From contig JAJTEN010000022.1 of NCBI GenBank assembly GCA_021298155.1, positions 1 through 35,357 of the forward strand: a stretch of 35,357 nucleotides of DNA. The letters run 5' to 3'. Shown piece by piece: positions 1 to 8,364 of the stretch. The position numbers were made by a program, and so were the translations under genes. The first letter of the stretch is position 1, and each line of letters opens with the position of its first letter. Below the pieces are notes generated by a model. That model was not told where the DNA came from, searched no databases, and saw only the letters and a list, made by a program, of their open reading frames with translations. The DNA is from Sphingobacteriales bacterium. GTDB taxonomy: Bacteria > Bacteroidota > Bacteroidia > UKL13-3.

Positions 1-1
1 A

Positions 2-1294
2 GATACAATTACAGTTGTAAAAAATGCAACACGTTTTCATAATAACCAACCCATAGATGGAACAGCTGAGAGAATTATTGCACCAGTAAATAAAAAAATA
101 ACCATTGGGTATTACGACTCTAGCTATGCTGTTCCAGTGTTGAAATGGCAAACCATATGCGATACCATACCTGTTCAAAATGTAAATGCAACTGTATATT
201 CTAACACAAACAATATTGTTTTTGCAAGTGGATTTTATGACCAAAACGGACAATATATAGACAAACCTAGGAAGTTTACAGATGCCATCAGAGTCCCAAC
301 AATCCATTTTCGCACAAATGATGGCAAAAGCTTTGTATACCCTATTTATAAGGGCGGCTTAAAAGGGCCAGTAATAGAAGTATCATTTAAAAGTGGGGGA
401 AATTATAATATGTTTATGAGTGGAACTGGCTTTAACACAGAAACTGGAAGATACTTCAGTGTAGAATCAGTAGTGCCAGCAAAAGACATAAAATTAGATG
501 CACAAAACCATTTTAAATTTGAAAACGATTTGTTTTATACCAATCAATTTTTCTTTTTCAAAACCATTGAAGTGGGTTGTGGTTTCGGCGCAATTAATTG
601 GAACACAAAAAATATTGACCTATTAAACTTTGATATCAACTACGCAATCAGCACAAAACACCAGTATATATGGGGCTCCTTTTCGCCATTTAAACCAAAC
701 AACGAAATTAGATTAGCAGGTTTTGTTGGTGAAGATGAAGCCAATATTATGATTACTCTTGACCATTCATTGAATAGATGCGAAGGTAAACCAGTACTTT
801 ACAAAAAATCAGAGAAAATAAACCTTTGTAATTACATTATTAACCCATACACTTTCAATGTAGACTACAATACAGATGACTTTTTGAGTAAATATACATT
901 TGCACCGCTGGAAGTAACCACAGATTTAATTTGCAAAACAGGCAGTAAGGTTACACTTCCCGACCAAACTATCAATTTTAGAAGAGAAGGTTGTCCAGAT
1001 ATTACCGGAAAACTTTACCTAAACGGTGGAAAAGGAAAATATTCCCTTTTGCCTAATGTAGAATATACCATGTTTGTTTACAGTCCTTATAACCAGCAAG
1101 AACTATCGAACAAATTTACATTGGCTGAGCAAAAATCTCAGCAAATAATGGGAATCATTAAAGATCAAAATGGAATTGTTAAAGATACCGCCTATATTGG
1201 AACCATGCTATTTGATGCTACCAATAGAAAATATAAACTTCACGTAGACTTATTTAATAAAGTTTTCAATTATAAAATACCCGGATGTAATTAA
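2..1294 (+). CDS. Hypothetical protein, 5' end outside window (partial)
   Basis: The frame is open from base 2 to the TAA at 1292-1294, about 430 residues. The GTG at 137 is an internal codon, because the upstream reading continues without a stop and gives plausible protein sequence (about 45 extra residues). The protein is rich in Asn, Thr, Lys and aromatic residues in alternating short strands, as in an exported beta-rich protein, and has a few cysteines. Near the C-terminus is an Asp-Ile-Thr-Gly-Lys-Leu stretch followed by Gly-rich turns, which could be a small beta-sandwich, but I recognise no family. The signal peptide, if there is one, is outside the window. The 3' end lies one base from the convergent 99-aa gene. 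Function unknown. Confidence 0.75.
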   Translation, partial: DTITVVKNATRFHNNQPIDGTAERIIAPVNKKITIGYYDSSYAVPVLKWQTICDTIPVQNVNATVYSNTNNIVFASGFYDQNGQYIDKPRKFTDAIRVPTIHFRTNDGKSFVYPIYKGGLKGPVIEVSFKSGGNYNMFMSGTGFNTETGRYFSVESVVPAKDIKLDAQNHFKFENDLFYTNQFFFFKTIEVGCGFGAINWNTKNIDLLNFDINYAISTKHQYIWGSFSPFKPNNEIRLAGFVGEDEANIMITLDHSLNRCEGKPVLYKKSEKINLCNYIINPYTFNVDYNTDDFLSKYTFAPLEVTTDLICKTGSKVTLPDQTINFRREGCPDITGKLYLNGGKGKYSLLPNVEYTMFVYSPYNQQELSNKFTLAEQKSQQIMGIIKDQNGIVKDTAYIGTMLFDATNRKYKLHVDLFNKVFNYKIPGCN

Positions 1295-1295
1295 C

Positions 1296-1595
1296 TCAAC
1301 TGCGATATTGCAAACGCGTGAGGGCTTTTTGCTCCGCGCGTTTGTAAATTAAATTGGCCAAACCAGGCGCAATTACGGCAGCATCACTCCCCGCAAAAAG
1401 CGCTTTTACTTCATGCTCATTCACATCAATCCGGTACAAAATATTCCACAATTTCTCCAAATCATGCAACAAGAGCTGAACCAAAGCCTCTGTTAAGGCA
1501 GATTTTATTTCAGCTTCATTGCGCCCCATCACCCCAGAAAAGTCATTTGCTAACAACTCCTGTGTAAGCGCAATGGCCTGCTTTTGCTTATCCAT
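1296..1595 (-). CDS. Small conserved-looking hypothetical protein, 99 aa
   Basis: An ATG at 1595 opens a 99-residue ORF ending in TGA. The predicted protein looks wholly alpha-helical and soluble: it begins with Lys/Gln-rich sequence, has a Leu-rich helix around residues 35-55 containing a Leu-Leu-Leu-His-Asp-Leu-Glu stretch, and ends in a basic tail. There is no signal peptide or membrane segment. A good Bacteroidota -7 element (TATATTTG, 1605-1612) lies just upstream, which supports it as a real gene. It is divergent from aconitase and convergent with the preceding gene. I do not recognise the family. Confidence 0.7.
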   Translation of the reverse strand: MDKQKQAIALTQELLANDFSGVMGRNEAEIKSALTEALVQLLLHDLEKLWNILYRIDVNEHEVKALFAGSDAAVIAPGLANLIYKRAEQKALTRLQYRS

Positions 1596-1604
1596 TTTTT
1601 ATTT

Positions 1605-1636
1605 CAAATATACCCCTTAAAAAAGATCTTGCCGAA
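1605..1636 (-). promoter_or_regulatory. Predicted promoter of the 99-aa gene
   Basis: On the minus strand TATATTTG (1605-1612) matches the Bacteroidota -7 consensus TAnnTTTG exactly. A TTCG 20 bases upstream (1633-1636) is a 3-of-4 match to the -33 TTTG. That TTCG lies inside the half-site TTGGTTCGG (minus strand, 1632-1640), which resembles the palindrome upstream of aconitase. Confidence 0.45.
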
Positions 1637-1736
1637 CCAAGTTTGTAAAACCTTTGAAATCACAAAAATTTATCCATGAAAATTAAGAAAAAACAGAAAG
1701 ATTCAGTTAATTTGCGGCAATTTTAGCAGGCAAATC

Positions 1737-1750
1737 TTGGTTCGAACCAA
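1737..1750. promoter_or_regulatory. Perfect 14-bp palindrome upstream of aconitase
   Basis: TTGGTTCGAACCAA is its own reverse complement and lies 41 bases upstream of the aconitase ATG. An imperfect copy of its context (ATCTTG...CGAACCAA) occurs about 105 bases upstream at 1627-1640. Near-identical sites occur before groES (29679-29692) and scoB (34398-34411). The position suits an operator for a dimeric regulator near the -33 region. No convincing -7 element was found between it and the ATG; TATTGTTT at 1762-1769 is the nearest. Function is inferred. Confidence 0.45.
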
Positions 1751-1791
1751 AATTGCTGAAGTATTGTTTACATTAAAAAGAAACATAAAAT

Positions 1792-4059
1792 ATGGTATTT
1801 GATTTAGAAATGATTAAAGCGGTATACAGCCGCATGGACGAGCGAATTGCAGCCGCCAGAAAAGTAGTGAACAAACCGTTAACCTTGGCCGAAAAAATAT
1901 TATACAGCCATTTAACAGAAGGAAATGCCTCACAAGCCTACGAAAGAGGTAATAGCTACGTAGATTTTGGTCCAGATAGAGTTGCCATGCAAGATGCAAC
2001 CGCCCAAATGGCATTGCTTCAATTTATGCAAGCAGGTAGACCTAAGGTTGCTGTGCCTTCTACGGTGCATTGCGATCACTTAATTACCGCAAAAGTAGGC
2101 GCAGAGCAAGATTTAGCTCATGCCAACAAAGAAAGTAAAGAAGTATATGATTTTTTAGCCTCGGTTTCTAATAAGTACGGAATCGGATTCTGGAAACCAG
2201 GAGCTGGTATCATTCACCAAGTTGTACTTGAAAATTATGCATTTCCTGGTGGTATGATGATTGGAACCGACTCTCACACTGTAAATGCAGGTGGTTTAGG
2301 TATGTTAGCGATTGGTGTTGGTGGTGCAGATGCCTGTGATGTAATGGCGGGCCTACCTTGGGAACTTAAATTCCCTAAACTAATTGGTGTTAAATTAACC
2401 GGAAAATTAAACGGTTGGACTGCCCCAAAAGATGTAATTTTAAAAGTAGCAGGTATATTAACGGTAAAAGGTGGAACAGGTGCTATTGTAGAATATTTTG
2501 GTGATGGCGCTACCAATATGAGCTGTACCGGTAAAGGTACAATTTGTAATATGGGTGCCGAAATTGGCGCAACTACTTCTACTTTTGGATACGATGAAAG
2601 TATGGAAAGATACTTGCGCGCCACAGGAAGAAATGAAGTTGCAGATTTAGCCAATGGTATTAAATCACATTTAACGGGAGACCCAGAGGTATATGCCAAC
2701 CCAAGTGCTTATTTTGATCAAGTTATCGAAATTAATTTGGATGAGTTAACACCACATTTAAATGGACCTTTCACCCCAGATTTGGCAACTCCTGTTTCTG
2801 AAATGAAAGAGGCAGCAGCCAAAAATGCTTGGCCGCTAAAAGTAGAATGGGGATTAATTGGTTCTTGTACCAACTCTTCATATGAAGATTTATCGAGAGC
2901 CGCCTCTATTGCCAAACAAGCCGTAGAAAAAGGATTAGTTACCAAAGCAGAATTTGGTATTAACCCAGGTTCGGAACAAGTAAGATTTACCGCAGAAAGA
3001 GATGGTTTGTTAAAAACCTTTACCGACCTTAATGCCAGTATTTTTACAAATGCTTGCGGACCATGTATTGGTATGTGGGATAGAGTTGGTGCAGAAAAAG
3101 CAGAGAAAAATACCATTGTGCATTCGTTTAATAGAAACTTTGCTAAACGTGCAGATGGCAATCCAAATACCTTTGCATTTGTGGCCTCTCCAGAAATGGT
3201 TGCAGCTATTGCCATTGCCGGAGATTTGTCTTTCAACCCAATTACCGATACCCTTACCAATAATAAAGGTGAACAGGTAAAATTGGATCCACCATCTGGA
3301 GATGAATTACCTACAAGAGGTTTTGCCGTAGAAGATGCGGGTTATATTGAACCTGCAAAAGATGGCTCACAGGTTAATGTGGCTGTATCACCTACATCAG
3401 ATCGCTTGCAATTATTAGATCCATTTGCAGCTTGGGAAGGTACAAACCTTACTGGACTAAAATTATTAATTAAAGCAAAAGGTAAATGTACTACCGACCA
3501 TATTTCAATGGCTGGACCATGGTTAAAATACCGCGGTCACCTCGATAATATCTCAAACAACATGTTGATTGGCGCAGTAAATTATTTTAATGAAAAAACC
3601 GACAGCGTAAAAAATCAACTTACGGGAGAATACCAATCAGTGCCAAAAGTTCAACGCGCATACAAAGCACAAGGTATTGGATCTATTGTTGTTGGAGATG
3701 AAAACTATGGAGAAGGTTCATCAAGAGAGCATGCGGCTATGGAACCTCGTCACTTAGGCGTAAGAGCTGTTTTAGTAAAATCTTTTGCTAGAATTCACGA
3801 AACTAACCTTAAAAAGCAAGGTATGTTAGCACTTACTTTTGCCGATAAAAGTGATTATGATAAGTTCCAAGAAGATGATCTAATAGATATTATTGGGTTA
3901 ACAGAATTTGCTCCAGGAAAACCATTAAGCATGAAATTAACACATGCAAATGGAACCAGTGATACTATTTCAGTTAATCATACCTATAACGATCAGCAAA
4001 TAGAATGGTTTAAAGCGGGTGGTGCCTTAAATATTATTCGCAAACAAGTTGCAGGATAA
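1792..4059 (+). CDS. acn: Aconitate hydratase, mitochondrial type
   Basis: This is the TCA-cycle aconitase, which interconverts citrate and isocitrate through a [4Fe-4S] cluster. At 755 residues it has the length of the mitochondrial-type family rather than the roughly 890 of AcnA. Cluster ligands are visible as Cys359 (in SCTNSS) and Cys422/Cys425 (in ACGPCIG); the spacings of 63 and 3 match mitochondrial aconitase. The N-terminal domain has VHCDHL and a GTDSHT loop. The C-terminal swivel domain holds [15 protein letters not shown] with the catalytic serine. The ATG at 1792 follows an A-rich leader (AACATAAAAT) with no Shine-Dalgarno sequence, as is usual in Bacteroidota. It is a single-gene unit with the palindrome at 1737-1750 upstream and a strong terminator downstream. 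Identification is secure. Confidence 0.98.
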   Translation: MVFDLEMIKAVYSRMDERIAAARKVVNKPLTLAEKILYSHLTEGNASQAYERGNSYVDFGPDRVAMQDATAQMALLQFMQAGRPKVAVPSTVHCDHLITAKVGAEQDLAHANKESKEVYDFLASVSNKYGIGFWKPGAGIIHQVVLENYAFPGGMMIGTDSHTVNAGGLGMLAIGVGGADACDVMAGLPWELKFPKLIGVKLTGKLNGWTAPKDVILKVAGILTVKGGTGAIVEYFGDGATNMSCTGKGTICNMGAEIGATTSTFGYDESMERYLRATGRNEVADLANGIKSHLTGDPEVYANPSAYFDQVIEINLDELTPHLNGPFTPDLATPVSEMKEAAAKNAWPLKVEWGLIGSCTNSSYEDLSRAASIAKQAVEKGLVTKAEFGINPGSEQVRFTAERDGLLKTFTDLNASIFTNACGPCIGMWDRVGAEKAEKNTIVHSFNRNFAKRADGNPNTFAFVASPEMVAAIAIAGDLSFNPITDTLTNNKGEQVKLDPPSGDELPTRGFAVEDAGYIEPAKDGSQVNVAVSPTSDRLQLLDPFAAWEGTNLTGLKLLIKAKGKCTTDHISMAGPWLKYRGHLDNISNNMLIGAVNYFNEKTDSVKNQLTGEYQSVPKVQRAYKAQGIGSIVVGDENYGEGSSREHAAMEPRHLGVRAVLVKSFARIHETNLKKQGMLALTFADKSDYDKFQEDDLIDIIGLTEFAPGKPLSMKLTHANGTSDTISVNHTYNDQQIEWFKAGGALNIIRKQVAG

Positions 4060-4080
4060 TTAGCAGCAACATCAACTACA

Positions 4081-4121
4081 AAAAAAAGCCCCGTTTGCAA
4101 ATGCAAACGGGGCTTTTTTTT
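4081..4121. terminator. Bidirectional intrinsic terminator between acn and the S8 protease
   Basis: The perfect 11-bp stem GCCCCGTTTGC (4088-4098) pairs with 4103-4113 across the loop AAAT. It is preceded by an A-run (4081-4087) and followed by a T-run (4114-4121), so it works in both directions between two convergent genes. Confidence 0.93.
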
Positions 4122-4135
4122 GTAAGGCCTTGTAA

Positions 4136-5731
4136 TTATGGAAGTGTAATCTCTCCTTTGGTAACTTTATCTGCCAATATTAAGGCCTCATAGGCATTAA
4201 CAATTGCGCCAGTAATAGAAATATCGCTAAGACGTGCTTTATTTTTTGTACCCGGAATCAAAATTTTCTCATTACACGGCACTGCGCTTTTTAGCAATAT
4301 CTGCTTGGTTTGAGCAGCTGTTAAATTGGGATAATTTTGGCGAACCAATGCAGCAACACCAGCAACTACTGGAGATGCCATACTGGTACCATCAAAATCT
4401 TTATACAAGCTTCCCGGTACAGTTGAATGAATGGCTACACCCGGCGCAAAAACATCTACCTCATTTTTACCATAATTAGAGAAGCTTGCAACCCGCCCCT
4501 TTTTACCTTTTTTATATCCAGAAGCACCAACCTCAATCCAGTTTGGCACTGAAGTGGTAGTCCCAATAAATTTAGGTGAAGGGAAAAACTTGTTTTGTGC
4601 TAAATTTTCAGATTCATTGCCTGCTGCATGAACCAATAACACATCCTTACTTAAGGCATAAGCAACAGCCTCATCAACCACTTGCTTATTTGGTGATAGC
4701 TTCTTACCAAAACTCATATTAATTACCTTTGCACCATGGTCAACAGCATACCTAATTGCATTCGCAATATCTTTGTCTCGCTCATCACCATTTGGCACCA
4801 CACGCAATGTCATAATTCGCGCCTCTCCGCATATCCCTTTTATACCCGTATTATTGGTTCTGTCTGCCGCAATAATTCCAGCCACATGGGTTCCATGATC
4901 TGTGTTTGGCGCATCAACCTGGTTGTTGCCATAAAATCGCTCATTCACATTTGCATAATTATCGCCTACTAAATTCCTTGGATCAAACTCCATATTTAAG
5001 TTAAACTCAACCATGGTTTTTAGTTGCTTCTCTGCTTCACTAAATTGTTGCATAACAGGAGACTTTTCTAAACCACCAGTTTTAACAATGTATTTAGCAA
5101 TCATTAAAATTCGTTTATCTTGCTTTTCTGTAACCTTAATCTCATTCATCTGCGCTATTGTTGGATTCTTGCTACCTGTTCTTTCAATCATTTTTTCTAC
5201 CATAGAAACAATGGTTTTAAACTGCTGGTATTGGCCATTTAACTCGCTAAAGTTTTTATCATACAAATCGCGGGCTGTTAAATACATTTCTCTTTCATCA
5301 TCATTTTTAAAGTTTGGTAATTCACCCTCTTTTAAGCCCAGACCTTTGTATGCCGCTAATACCCTCACATATTCATAGGTGTCTTCTGACACATTTCCAG
5401 CAGAACCACCAATAAAATTCCATCCATGTACATCATCAACATAGCCATTTTTATCGTCGTCTATGCCATTACCAGGAACTTCTTTTTCATTAACCCATAA
5501 AATACTTTTCAAATCTTCATGTTGAACATCTGTTCCCGCATCAATAACTGCAACAATAATTTTCTCTTTATTCTTAGCAATTGGCAACTCTTTGTAAGCA
5601 CGCTCTGTACTTACTCCCCAAACTTTATCTTGCTTTACATCTAAATTAAACCAATTTTCTGGTGCAGCTTTTTGTGCAAATAATTGAAAAGAAGTGACTA
5701 GCGCTGTGGCTAAAACTGTTAAAATTCTCAT
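4136..5731 (-). CDS. Subtilisin-like serine protease (S8 family), exported
   Basis: The 531-residue protein starts with a Sec signal peptide ending near Ala19-Gln20. The S8 catalytic triad is present: Asp64 (VIDAGTDVQHEDL), His279 (DHGTHVAGI) and Ser450 (DGTSMASPVVAG). The oxyanion Asn372 is in AAGNESEN. Asp64 and His279 are more than 200 residues apart because a charged, mostly helical insertion occupies about residues 117-275; in classical subtilisins this distance is a few tens of residues. There is no obvious pro-domain (about 35 residues separate the signal peptide from the catalytic fold) and no C-terminal type-IX sorting domain. It is probably periplasmic or surface-associated. It is monocistronic, convergent with acn and divergent from the small membrane protein and symporter. 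The substrate is unknown. Confidence 0.93.
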   Translation of the reverse strand: MRILTVLATALVTSFQLFAQKAAPENWFNLDVKQDKVWGVSTERAYKELPIAKNKEKIIVAVIDAGTDVQHEDLKSILWVNEKEVPGNGIDDDKNGYVDDVHGWNFIGGSAGNVSEDTYEYVRVLAAYKGLGLKEGELPNFKNDDEREMYLTARDLYDKNFSELNGQYQQFKTIVSMVEKMIERTGSKNPTIAQMNEIKVTEKQDKRILMIAKYIVKTGGLEKSPVMQQFSEAEKQLKTMVEFNLNMEFDPRNLVGDNYANVNERFYGNNQVDAPNTDHGTHVAGIIAADRTNNTGIKGICGEARIMTLRVVPNGDERDKDIANAIRYAVDHGAKVINMSFGKKLSPNKQVVDEAVAYALSKDVLLVHAAGNESENLAQNKFFPSPKFIGTTTSVPNWIEVGASGYKKGKKGRVASFSNYGKNEVDVFAPGVAIHSTVPGSLYKDFDGTSMASPVVAGVAALVRQNYPNLTAAQTKQILLKSAVPCNEKILIPGTKNKARLSDISITGAIVNAYEALILADKVTKGEITLP

Positions 5732-5758
5732 TTGTTAGGTTAGTTTTATTAGGGCAAT

Positions 5759-5766
5759 TATATTTG
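5759..5766 (+). promoter_or_regulatory. -7 promoter element for the small membrane protein/symporter operon
   Basis: TATATTTG matches TAnnTTTG exactly and lies 32 bases upstream of the ATG at 5799. This would start transcription just before the 43-aa ORF, so the ORF would be the first gene of the message. No TTTG is found at the ideal spacing; one at 5731-5734 is 24 bases away. Confidence 0.4.
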
Positions 5767-5798
5767 ATGTTTCGCTTAAACCCTAAAAAAATATACTA

Positions 5799-5930
5799 AT
5801 GGTAGAAATTGATGATAAACAGCCCATTTTACCCAAACCAGATTCGTTTCAAAGAATTTATTGGCTGCTCATTGCATTTTTAATCGCTCAAATTATCATT
5901 TATTACCTTTTAAGCATACAATTAAAATGA
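5799..5930 (+). CDS. 43-aa single-helix membrane protein, coupled to the symporter
   Basis: The ATG at 5799 opens a 43-residue ORF whose TGA (5928-5930) overlaps the symporter ATG (5927-5929) in an ATGA arrangement, typical of translational coupling. The N-terminal 19 residues are polar and acidic with prolines (MVEIDDKQPILPKPDSFQR). A strongly hydrophobic stretch follows at about residues 21-40 (start IYWLLIAFLIAQ), then a short tail ending in Lys. The predicted form is one transmembrane helix. I know no name for it. Small helper membrane proteins encoded just before SSS transporters are known in other bacteria (for example YhdT with PanF), so an accessory role is plausible but inferred. It is easily missed because of its size. 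Confidence 0.72.
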   Translation: MVEIDDKQPILPKPDSFQRIYWLLIAFLIAQIIIYYLLSIQLK

Positions 5931-7609
5931 GCGCATTAGATTGGTTTGTACTCATTTTTTCTTTGGTTGGAATCGCTGCATATGGCATATATAAAAGTAG
6001 AGGCGCCACCAACATCGAAAATTATTTGAAAGGCGACCGAAGTATTCCTTGGTATATGGTTGGCCTTTCTATTATGGCAACGCAAGCCAGTGCCATCACT
6101 TTTTTATCGGCACCCGGACAAGCCTACACAGATGGAATGCGCTTTGTGCAGTATTATTTTGGACTCCCAATTGCGATGATCGTGATTAGCATGTTCTTTA
6201 TCCCTATCTATAACAAATTAAATGTTTTTACTGCCTATGAGTTTTTAGAAAAAAGATTTGATCAGAAAACTAGGGTTTTTACTTCGGTACTTTTTTTAAC
6301 CCAAAGGGGGTTGGCTTCTGGACTCACCCTATACGCTCCTAGCTTAATATTATCTGCCCTATTGGGTTGGAATATTTACTATACCAATATATTTATTGGA
6401 GGCATTGTTATTCTCTATACCGTTGCCGGCGGTTCTAAAGCAGTTAGCTACACCCATTTGCAACAAATGACCATTATTTTTATTGGAATGTTTATCGCAG
6501 CCTACATGATTGTTCATTTGTTACCTCCTGAAATTGGATTTACAGATGCCATAAAAATGGGAGGCAAATTGGGTAAAATGAATATAATAGATCTAAACTT
6601 CGACCTCAACAATAAATATACAATTTGGAGTGGATTAATTGGTGGTTTTTTCTTAGCCTTATCGTATTTTGGAACAGACCAATCTCAGGTTTCTAGATAT
6701 ATTAGTGCCAAAGATTTAAAACAAAGCAGAATGGGACTCCTAATGAATGGGTTTATTAAGGTTCCCATGCAATTTTTCATCTTATTGATTGGTGTATTAC
6801 TCTTCGTTTTTTATCAATTTAAACCTGCTCCATTATTCTTTAACAACAATGAAACACAAAAATTAGAGGCCAGCAAATACGCATCAGACTGGCTTAAAAT
6901 TAAAACAGCAGATGAAGCCTTGCAAGCGGGTTGCCAGAAGGCAGCCTTCGGTCTGAACCAAAGCATACAAGCAGGCGATGAATGGGCAATAAGCAAACAT
7001 CAAGCGTATTTGGTTCAAACAGAAAAAGAAAGATTGGTTCTTAAAAAACAAGCCACCGATTTAATGTTACGCAACGATCCTAAAGCAGAAACCAATGATA
7101 CCAATTATATCTTTTTAAGATATGTAATTGATTACCTGCCGCACGGACTTATTGGCTTATTAATTGCCGTAATTTTTGCGGCCTCTATGCAAAGTAAATC
7201 TGCCGAACTTAATGCCTTAGCTTCTTGCAGCATTGTAGACATATACCAACGTAGTTTTAAAAAGGATGCCAGCAACGAACATTATTTAAAAGCATCTAAA
7301 TGGACTACCGCTTTATGGGGCATTTATGCCATTGGAGTGGCCATGTTTGCGAATAAATTAGGCAGTTTAATTGAGGCGGTAAATGTACTTGGTTCTCTTT
7401 TTTATGGAACCATTTTGGGTATATTTTTAGTCGCATTTATGTTTAAAAACATTGTGGGCGCAAGCGCATTTTATGCAGCTATAATTACCGAACTAGTAGT
7501 TTTAGCGATGTATTTCTTTACTGATATCAGCTTTCTTTGGTTCAACCTATTTGGCAGTGTTTTGGTTGTTATTCTCAGTTTTATTTTTCAATGGGTTAAA
7601 CCAAAATAA
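5927..7609 (+). CDS. Sodium:solute symporter (SSS family)
   Basis: The 560-residue inner-membrane transporter belongs to the SSS (SLC5-like) family. Evidence is the multiple hydrophobic helices, the early segment RSIPWYMVGLSIMATQASAITF typical of the family's Na+/substrate-site region (about residues 40-60), and the later GTDQSQVSRYISAKD segment. A long hydrophilic loop of roughly 110 residues (about residues 295-405, rich in Lys, Gln and Ala) separates the helices around VLLFVFYQF from YVIDYLPHGLIGLL. This loop is longer than in most members. The ATG at 5927 is preferred to the in-frame TTG at 5861 because the family N-terminus (hydrophobic helix after MSALDW) begins there and because of the overlap with the small ORF. 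The 3' end overlaps the convergent comB gene by 22 bases. The substrate cannot be told from sequence. Confidence 0.93.
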   Translation: MSALDWFVLIFSLVGIAAYGIYKSRGATNIENYLKGDRSIPWYMVGLSIMATQASAITFLSAPGQAYTDGMRFVQYYFGLPIAMIVISMFFIPIYNKLNVFTAYEFLEKRFDQKTRVFTSVLFLTQRGLASGLTLYAPSLILSALLGWNIYYTNIFIGGIVILYTVAGGSKAVSYTHLQQMTIIFIGMFIAAYMIVHLLPPEIGFTDAIKMGGKLGKMNIIDLNFDLNNKYTIWSGLIGGFFLALSYFGTDQSQVSRYISAKDLKQSRMGLLMNGFIKVPMQFFILLIGVLLFVFYQFKPAPLFFNNNETQKLEASKYASDWLKIKTADEALQAGCQKAAFGLNQSIQAGDEWAISKHQAYLVQTEKERLVLKKQATDLMLRNDPKAETNDTNYIFLRYVIDYLPHGLIGLLIAVIFAASMQSKSAELNALASCSIVDIYQRSFKKDASNEHYLKASKWTTALWGIYAIGVAMFANKLGSLIEAVNVLGSLFYGTILGIFLVAFMFKNIVGASAFYAAIITELVVLAMYFFTDISFLWFNLFGSVLVVILSFIFQWVKPK

Positions 7610-8316
7610 TTAACAATATACTCTCCATCCATCTCTGGTACAAAGGAGTAAAGATCTTGTTGTAGGCAAAAAGACACATCATCTGTTTGAACATGTAACA
7701 AGGTAAATCTTTTTGCATGTGAACTCTTCCGAACAATTTCTTCTATATTGTTTTGGTATTGTAAAAATAAACAATGGGCAGACAATGCAGCGTCATCTTC
7801 TATTTCAAAATGAGCCAACAATTTATCTATGAGCGCACCTCCAAATAATGTATCTTCTAAATTATATTTATCCTTCCATCCAGCACACAATAAAACCAAA
7901 TCTTTATCTAATGTTATAATGTGGTTTGCTAGTGCTGTGATATTTAAAAAAGATCCAATCAAAATTTTATAGGGCTCCATCGCTTTAGCCATTTTAATTG
8001 CCTTGGTTCCGTTGGTTGTGGTAAAAGCAATATTTTTACCTGCTAAGAAAGGGTTTTCATATTCAAATGGCGAATTACCCATATCAAATCCAGGAACCTT
8101 CACTGCATTGCGTTCAGCCGCAATAATAAAATCAAAGTCTTTAAACATCTTACATTCATCTGGAGAGGCAATAGGCAAGATTTTATTTACCCCAGTATGA
8201 AAAGCAACACACATCGTGGAAGTGGCTCTCAAAATATCTATCACTACTACTGTTTTACCTTGTAAATTATACCAAGGTAATAAAGCCGGAGAATGTATAA
8301 GCTCTATTTTTTTCAT
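7588..8316 (-). CDS. comB: 2-phosphosulfolactate phosphatase family protein (ComB-like)
   Basis: The 242-residue protein has the ComB family motifs: VVIDILRATST near residue 25, GNSPFEY near residue 80, TTNGTKA near residue 100, and LCAGWK...LEDTLFGGAL near residues 140-160. In methanogens ComB dephosphorylates 2-phosphosulfolactate during coenzyme M synthesis. Bacteroidota do not make coenzyme M, so the substrate here is uncertain. The start is the ATG at 8316; the TTG at 8322 lies inside the T-run of a terminator and is unlikely. The gene is downstream of gcvT on the same strand but separated by that terminator. It overlaps the symporter 3' end. Confidence 0.85.
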   Translation of the reverse strand: MKKIELIHSPALLPWYNLQGKTVVVIDILRATSTMCVAFHTGVNKILPIASPDECKMFKDFDFIIAAERNAVKVPGFDMGNSPFEYENPFLAGKNIAFTTTNGTKAIKMAKAMEPYKILIGSFLNITALANHIITLDKDLVLLCAGWKDKYNLEDTLFGGALIDKLLAHFEIEDDAALSAHCLFLQYQNNIEEIVRKSSHAKRFTLLHVQTDDVSFCLQQDLYSFVPEMDGEYIVNYFGLTH

Positions 8317-8320
8317 ATAC

Positions 8321-8348
8321 AAAAAAAGTGCAAGCTTTCACTTGCACT
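8321..8348 (-). terminator. Intrinsic terminator after gcvT, just before comB
   Basis: On the minus strand AGTGCAAG (8341-8348), loop TGAAAG and CTTGCACT (8327-8334) form an 8-bp stem followed by seven Ts (8321-8327, the first overlapping the stem). It lies between the gcvT stop (8365) and the comB ATG (8316). comB therefore depends on read-through, or on a promoter inside or before the hairpin. Confidence 0.8.
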
Positions 8349-8364
8349 CCAATTATTTTGCTGG

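Noticed and set aside
137-1294. GTG at 137 as the start of the first gene
   Set aside because: The frame is open with plausible protein sequence back to base 2, so the gene begins upstream of the window.
2274-3260. Long minus-strand ORFs inside aconitase (141 and 180 codons)
   Set aside because: They are antisense to a gene with full catalytic motifs, have no promoter or start context, and their composition mirrors the sense codons.
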